Positions 29,112 to 33,226 of a stretch of DNA of 33,226 nt are shown in pieces (within the stretch, counting starts at the first letter, position 1; each line of letters starts with the position of its first letter). This stretch comes from Gammaproteobacteria bacterium. GTDB taxonomy: Bacteria > Pseudomonadota > Gammaproteobacteria > Arenicellales > Arenicellaceae. Below the pieces are notes generated by a model that saw only the letters and a program-made list of their open reading frames with translations, searched no databases and had not been told where the DNA came from. The DNA lies in assembly GCA_017854775.1 (NCBI GenBank), contig JAFMHC010000025.1, positions 1 through 33,226 on the forward strand. Reading direction: 5' to 3'. Both the position numbers and the translations under genes were made by a program.

Positions 29112-29618
29112 CTATTTTGAAGACATACGCTGTAAGATCTTTTGTGTGATGTTCACTTTAGGGCCTGCATAAAGTACACCGCTTCGTAAAATCAGGTCGT
29201 AGCCTTCCTCTTCAGCAAACTTGCGCACTTCTTGGTCTACAGAGCTTTGCAGTTTACTAACGACTTCGTTCTGACGCACTTCAGCCAAACGCTCTGTATC
29301 TTCAGTAAGTAATTGCAGTTCTCGACGTTTGCTTTGGAACTCAAGCTGCTTATTCTTGTACTCTTCTTCAGAGTAAATAGTTCCCGCGTTCTTGCTAATA
29401 TCTTCTTGCAGTTTAACCAGCGCAGCACGTTTGTCTGCGATTTGTTTTTTTTGTGGCTCGAATTCAGCGCCTAGTTTCTTAAATTCGTTTTGCAGCGCTG
29501 GCAGTGACTCCAGAATAGTTCGTGCATTGTAAAAACCGATCTTAAGTTCGGCTGACGCGATAGAAGCTTGCATACATGCTGCCAAGGCGGCGAATACGAT
29601 TAAACTGCGTTTTAACAT
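29112..29618 (-). CDS. skp: Periplasmic OMP chaperone Skp (OmpH family)
   Basis: Periplasmic chaperone holding unfolded outer-membrane proteins for the Bam complex. From ATG at 29618 it has 168 residues (E. coli 161), with a Sec signal peptide ending ASIASA. The mature part starts ELKIGFYNARTILESLP, followed by the long Lys/Glu/Gln-rich coiled-coil tentacles and the C-terminal beta part YDLILRSGVLYAGPKVNIT. The start is set by AAAGGTA before 29618; an in-frame extension to 29672 would place 18 polar residues before the signal peptide. It follows bamA at 124 bp, the conserved order. Confidence 0.92.
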   Translation of the reverse strand: MLKRSLIVFAALAACMQASIASAELKIGFYNARTILESLPALQNEFKKLGAEFEPQKKQIADKRAALVKLQEDISKNAGTIYSEEEYKNKQLEFQSKRRELQLLTEDTERLAEVRQNEVVSKLQSSVDQEVRKFAEEEGYDLILRSGVLYAGPKVNITQKILQRMSSK

Positions 29619-29742
29619 TTTTGATACCTTTAATTTCTTAATTTTTAAACATTGTTCGCCCCTACAATACAATCGCAGAGACGACTAACTCATTTCAGCA
29701 AAACCTCAGCTGAGGGTTTGCCCTGATTCTAACTCCGTCGAC

Positions 29743-32064
29743 CTATTGAATTAACGAACCGACACTAAACTGAAATTTCTCAATTTCATCACCGATGATA
29801 CCGTTCAATGGATCTGCCTCAACTTCATTCAACGGAATAGAGTAGCTGATTGACAGCGGGCCAACCGGAGAAATCCAGTTAAAGCCGATACCGGCACTAA
29901 ACCGAATATCGTCTAATTCAATACTTTGCTCATTAGAGAATACTTGCCCACCATCAACAAATAACTGCAGACGTTTATCCAATGCCCCATCGCCGACTGG
30001 TAGTAATAATGTGGCGTTCAACAGCACGCGTTTGCTACCACCAAAAGGTTGCTGAAATTGACCTTCATCACGAGGCCCAAGCGAACGGGCTTCAAAACCA
30101 CGTACCGAGCGCGAACCGCCTGCGAAATAATTCTTGAAGAATGGAAGACCGTTAGTATCGCCATATCCATCGCCATAACCAATGTCAGCACTAAGTTTTA
30201 ATGCGGCCTTTCTGGTAAATGGGTAGTAATAGCTCGACTCAAGATTTAAACGATAATATTCAAGATCGCTGCCGGGAGCAGTAACTTCAGCCGATAAGCG
30301 AAGGTTTCTACCAGATGTCGGATACAACAAGCTGTCGCGAGTATCATGAGCAAAAGCAGAGGTCACACTGAATAATGTGTTATCTGGGTTTTCAGAAATA
30401 AAGTCAAGAACTTCAGGTGACGAATTGATGCCCGGCTTTAAATCGATTTGTTCAATTCCAGCGCCTAAAGAAAATGAATTGCTTTCGTTTATTGGAAATA
30501 GGTAGCGAACATTCAACCCGAGAGTCTCAGTGAAGAACTCTGACGTATTTGCTCTCGCGGAATCAATTTTTCTACCGGTTAAGCCAATTGTTCGGCTAAT
30601 CCCCGATTTAGTATAGTAAGGGTCTGTAAATTGTATGCTTAGTGACTCGACGATATCCGACCGCTGGACATTGAAGTTAAGCTGATTACCAGTACCAAAC
30701 AAGTTTGATTGCGAAACACTCGCTTGGATCAATGCACCATCATCGCCGGAGAACCCTAAACCAAACAAGAATTGTCCAGTCGGACGTTCTTTAACCACGA
30801 CTTCAAGATCCACTTGATCTTCGCGGCCGGCTACCGGCACGGTCTCGATCTCAACTTCGTCAAAAAAGCTTAAACGCTGCAAACGAATTTTCGAGCGATT
30901 AACACGGCTTGGAGAAAAAGCACCGCCTTCAGTCTGTCGCAACTCACGACGGATAACTTCATCATTGGTTAGTTTGTTACCAACAACGTCAATACGACGG
31001 ACATACACTCGGCGACCGGGCTTAATATTAATTGAGAATGCGATGGTGTTGTCATCACGATTAACATCTGGAACTGGCACTACTTCAGCGTATGAGTAGC
31101 CTTCTTCGGCGAGCCGGTCGCTGATAAATTCAACCGTATTATCAACATCCCGGCGCGAGTAAGTTCGGCCAGGCGCGATGAATACGTACGGCAATAACTC
31201 ATCTTCGGGCACGACTAGTTGACCATTAAGCACGAAGCTTGAGACTGTATAGCGCTCACCTTCATCAACGTTAACGGTTAGAAAAATGCCGTCTTTCTCA
31301 GGCGAGATACTGACTTGATTCGAAGTAATATTAAAGTCAAGAAAGCCTTGGTTCTGATAAAAACTACGCAAGGTCTCGAGGTCGCCGGAGACCTTGTCTT
31401 TCGAATATTGATCAGCCGAACCCCAAAACTTCCAAAATGGCACGCTGTCAGTAGATTCGAATTCGTCGCGCAACATTTTGTCGCTGAAGTACTCATTGCC
31501 GACAATATTAATTTTCTTAATTTTGGCGGTTGGGCCCTCTTTTACATGCAGCTTAACTTTGACTCGGTTTCGAGGCAATTCAGTAACTTCGGTGCCTACT
31601 TGGGCATTATACTTTCCCTGATTTAAGTACTGTCGCTTAAGCTCTTGCTTAACCTGTTCCAAAACATTCGGTTGAAACACGCGGCCTTCAACGAAATCAT
31701 TTCCAGACAAAGCCTCTCGCAAAGACTCTTCTTTGATCAATTTATTACCGGCGAATTCTATCTGCGTGATAGAAGGGTATTCGACAACGTCGATCACGAT
31801 CGCAGTACCATCGGTACTCAGTTCGATGTCCTTAAAAAAGCCAGTTTTATACAACTCTCGAATCAGGTCTGAAGAACCCGACGGGTCGAATGAGTCGCCT
31901 ACTTTGACCGGCAGGTAATTAAAGATAGAACCAGCCGATATACGCTGCAAGCCCTTGACTCGGATGTCAGAGACCACGAACGATTGCTGTGCAATGGCGC
32001 TGCTCATTATCGCAGTCATCGCTAACGCTATCACAATTGATCTGATGCAGAGTGTTCTAATCAT
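29743..32064 (-). CDS. bamA: Outer membrane protein assembly factor BamA
   Basis: Core of the Bam complex that inserts beta-barrel proteins in the outer membrane. 773 residues. Signal peptide ending SSAIA (about residue 25), then five POTRA domains starting SFVVSDIRVKGLQRISAGSI, then a 16-strand barrel. The loop-6 motif VRGF is at 654-657 (GGSRSVRGFEARSLGPRDEG). The C-terminus is unusual: it ends FQFSVGSLIQ, without the terminal Phe/Trp of most barrel proteins. Start ATG at 32064 has GAGGA six bases upstream, right below a hairpin (32074-32090). It is downstream of rseP by 181 bp. Confidence 0.97.
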   Translation of the reverse strand: MIRTLCIRSIVIALAMTAIMSSAIAQQSFVVSDIRVKGLQRISAGSIFNYLPVKVGDSFDPSGSSDLIRELYKTGFFKDIELSTDGTAIVIDVVEYPSITQIEFAGNKLIKEESLREALSGNDFVEGRVFQPNVLEQVKQELKRQYLNQGKYNAQVGTEVTELPRNRVKVKLHVKEGPTAKIKKINIVGNEYFSDKMLRDEFESTDSVPFWKFWGSADQYSKDKVSGDLETLRSFYQNQGFLDFNITSNQVSISPEKDGIFLTVNVDEGERYTVSSFVLNGQLVVPEDELLPYVFIAPGRTYSRRDVDNTVEFISDRLAEEGYSYAEVVPVPDVNRDDNTIAFSINIKPGRRVYVRRIDVVGNKLTNDEVIRRELRQTEGGAFSPSRVNRSKIRLQRLSFFDEVEIETVPVAGREDQVDLEVVVKERPTGQFLFGLGFSGDDGALIQASVSQSNLFGTGNQLNFNVQRSDIVESLSIQFTDPYYTKSGISRTIGLTGRKIDSARANTSEFFTETLGLNVRYLFPINESNSFSLGAGIEQIDLKPGINSSPEVLDFISENPDNTLFSVTSAFAHDTRDSLLYPTSGRNLRLSAEVTAPGSDLEYYRLNLESSYYYPFTRKAALKLSADIGYGDGYGDTNGLPFFKNYFAGGSRSVRGFEARSLGPRDEGQFQQPFGGSKRVLLNATLLLPVGDGALDKRLQLFVDGGQVFSNEQSIELDDIRFSAGIGFNWISPVGPLSISYSIPLNEVEADPLNGIIGDEIEKFQFSVGSLIQ

Positions 32065-32073
32065 AGAGTCCTC

Positions 32074-32090
32074 AATAGCCCTTGGCTATT
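32074..32090 (-). promoter_or_regulatory. Hairpin just upstream of the bamA ribosome-binding site
   Basis: Perfect 7-bp inverted repeat AATAGCC / GGCTATT with a three-base loop, ending two bases before the bamA GAGGA. There is no T-run, so a terminator is unlikely. It could affect bamA translation initiation or processing. Confidence 0.4.
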
Positions 32091-32245
32091 TGGTGTTAAT
32101 CATTTTCATATTGTCTATTCTAGCGCGGTGGCCGAAGACGAAATCGACAAAAAAGAGTTATTTAATATTATTGTTCTTATGTTTCGCGAAGTTCTGGTAG
32201 ATTTTAACAATCACTACCCTGCCCACTTAATCGCCAGTGGTAATT

Positions 32246-33226
32246 CTAATTGAATATTTTCAAAATATCATTATAAAAAGCAAGACTCATTAGCCCGGCC
32301 AACATCAGCATCCCGAATGGCTGAACGGCGATGAAAGCCCTTCGCGCAAACCGTTTACCAGCAAAGACCTCGACCACATAGCTGGCCAAATGACCGCCAT
32401 CTAACATCGGAATCGGCAATAAATTCATCACCCCCAAGCTAATACTGATTAATGCGAGGAAATATAGATAGGTACTGAACCCGACTTGAATTGCTTGACC
32501 GGCGACATCGGCAATCATTAGTGGGCCATTAACGTTTTTATGCGACACCTGCAGGGTGATCATCTTACCCAACATTCTCAGGGTCAGTGTCGACATTAAC
32601 CAGGTTTGATTGGCGCCGTGAACCATCGCCTCGAGAGGTGAGCGATTGATTTCAATGATTTGCTCAGGTCGCGGTGGTAATACCGTCGGGCCAACACCTA
32701 ATTGACCATAGGTGGTATCGCCAGCCTTGATAGTCTTCGGCGTTATGGTCATCGAAGTATTAACTCCGTCACGCTCAACAGTAATTAATAACGGCTGGCC
32801 TGCGGCTGGCTGAACTATCGAGGTCAAATCACTCCAGCTATTAATCGGTGTTTGGTCAATCGAAACAAATTTGTCACCGGCCTTTAGTCCACCAGACTCC
32901 GCTGGCGACCCCGCAGCGACATGCTCTATGTCAGTAGTAATTACTGGTAACACACTAACAAAACCAAGTTGGCGCATCAAACTAGCCGGATTAACTTTGT
33001 ATATTGGAATATCTTTGGTGACAATTGTGACATTCGATGTCGAGCCATCGGAATCGACTTGAAGCTCAATCGGCTCGCGTTTGAGAACTTGATTGAACAC
33101 GTAAAGATCGTGCTCGGTTAAAAAACGAGCCGGTTTACCATCGACACTTACCAGCCTATCGCCAGCCTTAACTCCAGACTGAGCCAATACAGATTGCTCG
33201 GTAACATTGCCAAAAACGGGTTCGAG
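32246..33226 (-). CDS. rseP: RseP site-2 protease, 5' end beyond the window
   Basis: Inner-membrane zinc metalloprotease that cuts anti-sigma factor RseA in the sigma-E response. The 326 visible C-terminal residues are open to the window edge, so the N-terminal HExxH active site is outside. Seen are the remainder of the first PDZ domain (FGNVTEQSVLAQSGVKAGDR), a second PDZ (about AGSPAESGGLKAGDKFVSID), then membrane segments with the family motif NLLPIPMLDGGHL, which holds the third zinc-ligand Asp, and a C-terminal hydrophobic helix (FGMLMLAGLMSLAFYNDI). The order rseP-bamA-skp is the conserved one. Confidence 0.95.
   Translation of the reverse strand, partial: LEPVFGNVTEQSVLAQSGVKAGDRLVSVDGKPARFLTEHDLYVFNQVLKREPIELQVDSDGSTSNVTIVTKDIPIYKVNPASLMRQLGFVSVLPVITTDIEHVAAGSPAESGGLKAGDKFVSIDQTPINSWSDLTSIVQPAAGQPLLITVERDGVNTSMTITPKTIKAGDTTYGQLGVGPTVLPPRPEQIIEINRSPLEAMVHGANQTWLMSTLTLRMLGKMITLQVSHKNVNGPLMIADVAGQAIQVGFSTYLYFLALISISLGVMNLLPIPMLDGGHLASYVVEVFAGKRFARRAFIAVQPFGMLMLAGLMSLAFYNDILKIFN

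Noticed and set aside
32189-32194. Sigma-E -35-like GAACTT upstream of bamA (minus strand)
   Set aside because: No matching -10 (TCTGA-like) at 16-17 bp; what follows is AATAATATT.

Overview
The window looks like a marine gammaproteobacterial chromosome segment. The evidence is a rseP-bamA-skp-fabZ-lpxA-lpxB-rnhB-dnaE envelope/replication cluster and a pyrG-kdsA-eno cluster, both classic for Gram-negative Proteobacteria. There is also a sucB-lpdA tail, HrpA helicase, and a very large secreted GH16 beta-glucanase of the kind carried by marine polysaccharide degraders. I cannot name the genus from sequence alone; an Arenicella-like lineage is only a guess.

Layout. Positions 2-1666 (+): end of sucB (2-oxoglutarate dehydrogenase E2) and complete lpdA (E3), closed by a strong terminator. 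Positions 2215-7480 (-): a contact-toxin-like Rhs locus, with a 1324-residue YD-repeat protein, a second small secreted protein carrying the Rhs core plus a variable C-terminal tail, and a probable immunity gene. A tRNA-Arg (7578-7654, -) has its 3' end facing this locus. Positions 7800-11711 (+): hrpA. Positions 11712-12209: a 498-bp regulatory-looking gap with paired TGTACAA motifs and a six-codon leader ORF. Positions 12210-16424 (+): GH16 enzyme with a His/Lys-rich linker and about six beta-sandwich modules. A bidirectional terminator separates it from eno. Positions 16507-20325 (-): pyrG-kdsA-eno. Positions 20510-21829 (-): tilS. Positions 21830-22362: a gap with a 21-bp tandem repeat that encodes a heptapeptide-repeat mini-ORF. 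Positions 22363-33226 (-): rseP (cut by the window end), bamA, skp, fabZ, lpxA, lpxB, rnhB, dnaE.

How the genes work together. The right third builds the outer membrane: RseP (stress protease), BamA (OMP insertion), Skp (OMP chaperone), and FabZ, LpxA and LpxB (lipid A). KdsA and PyrG supply Kdo and the CTP that activates it. Usual neighbours are missing: lpxD between skp and fabZ, accA between dnaE and tilS, ftsB after eno.

The most interesting accessory system is the Rhs locus. An Rhs protein, normally one polypeptide, is here divided at the junction before the core domain into two genes. Each half has its own Sec signal peptide, and the second has a near-perfect Shine-Dalgarno, followed by a translationally coupled immunity candidate. 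This looks like a designed two-piece toxin rather than a frameshift. Other points to check are an Asn in place of the catalytic His in SucB, the operator-like array and leader ORF before the GH16 gene, and the SPEPDIN repeat mini-ORF.
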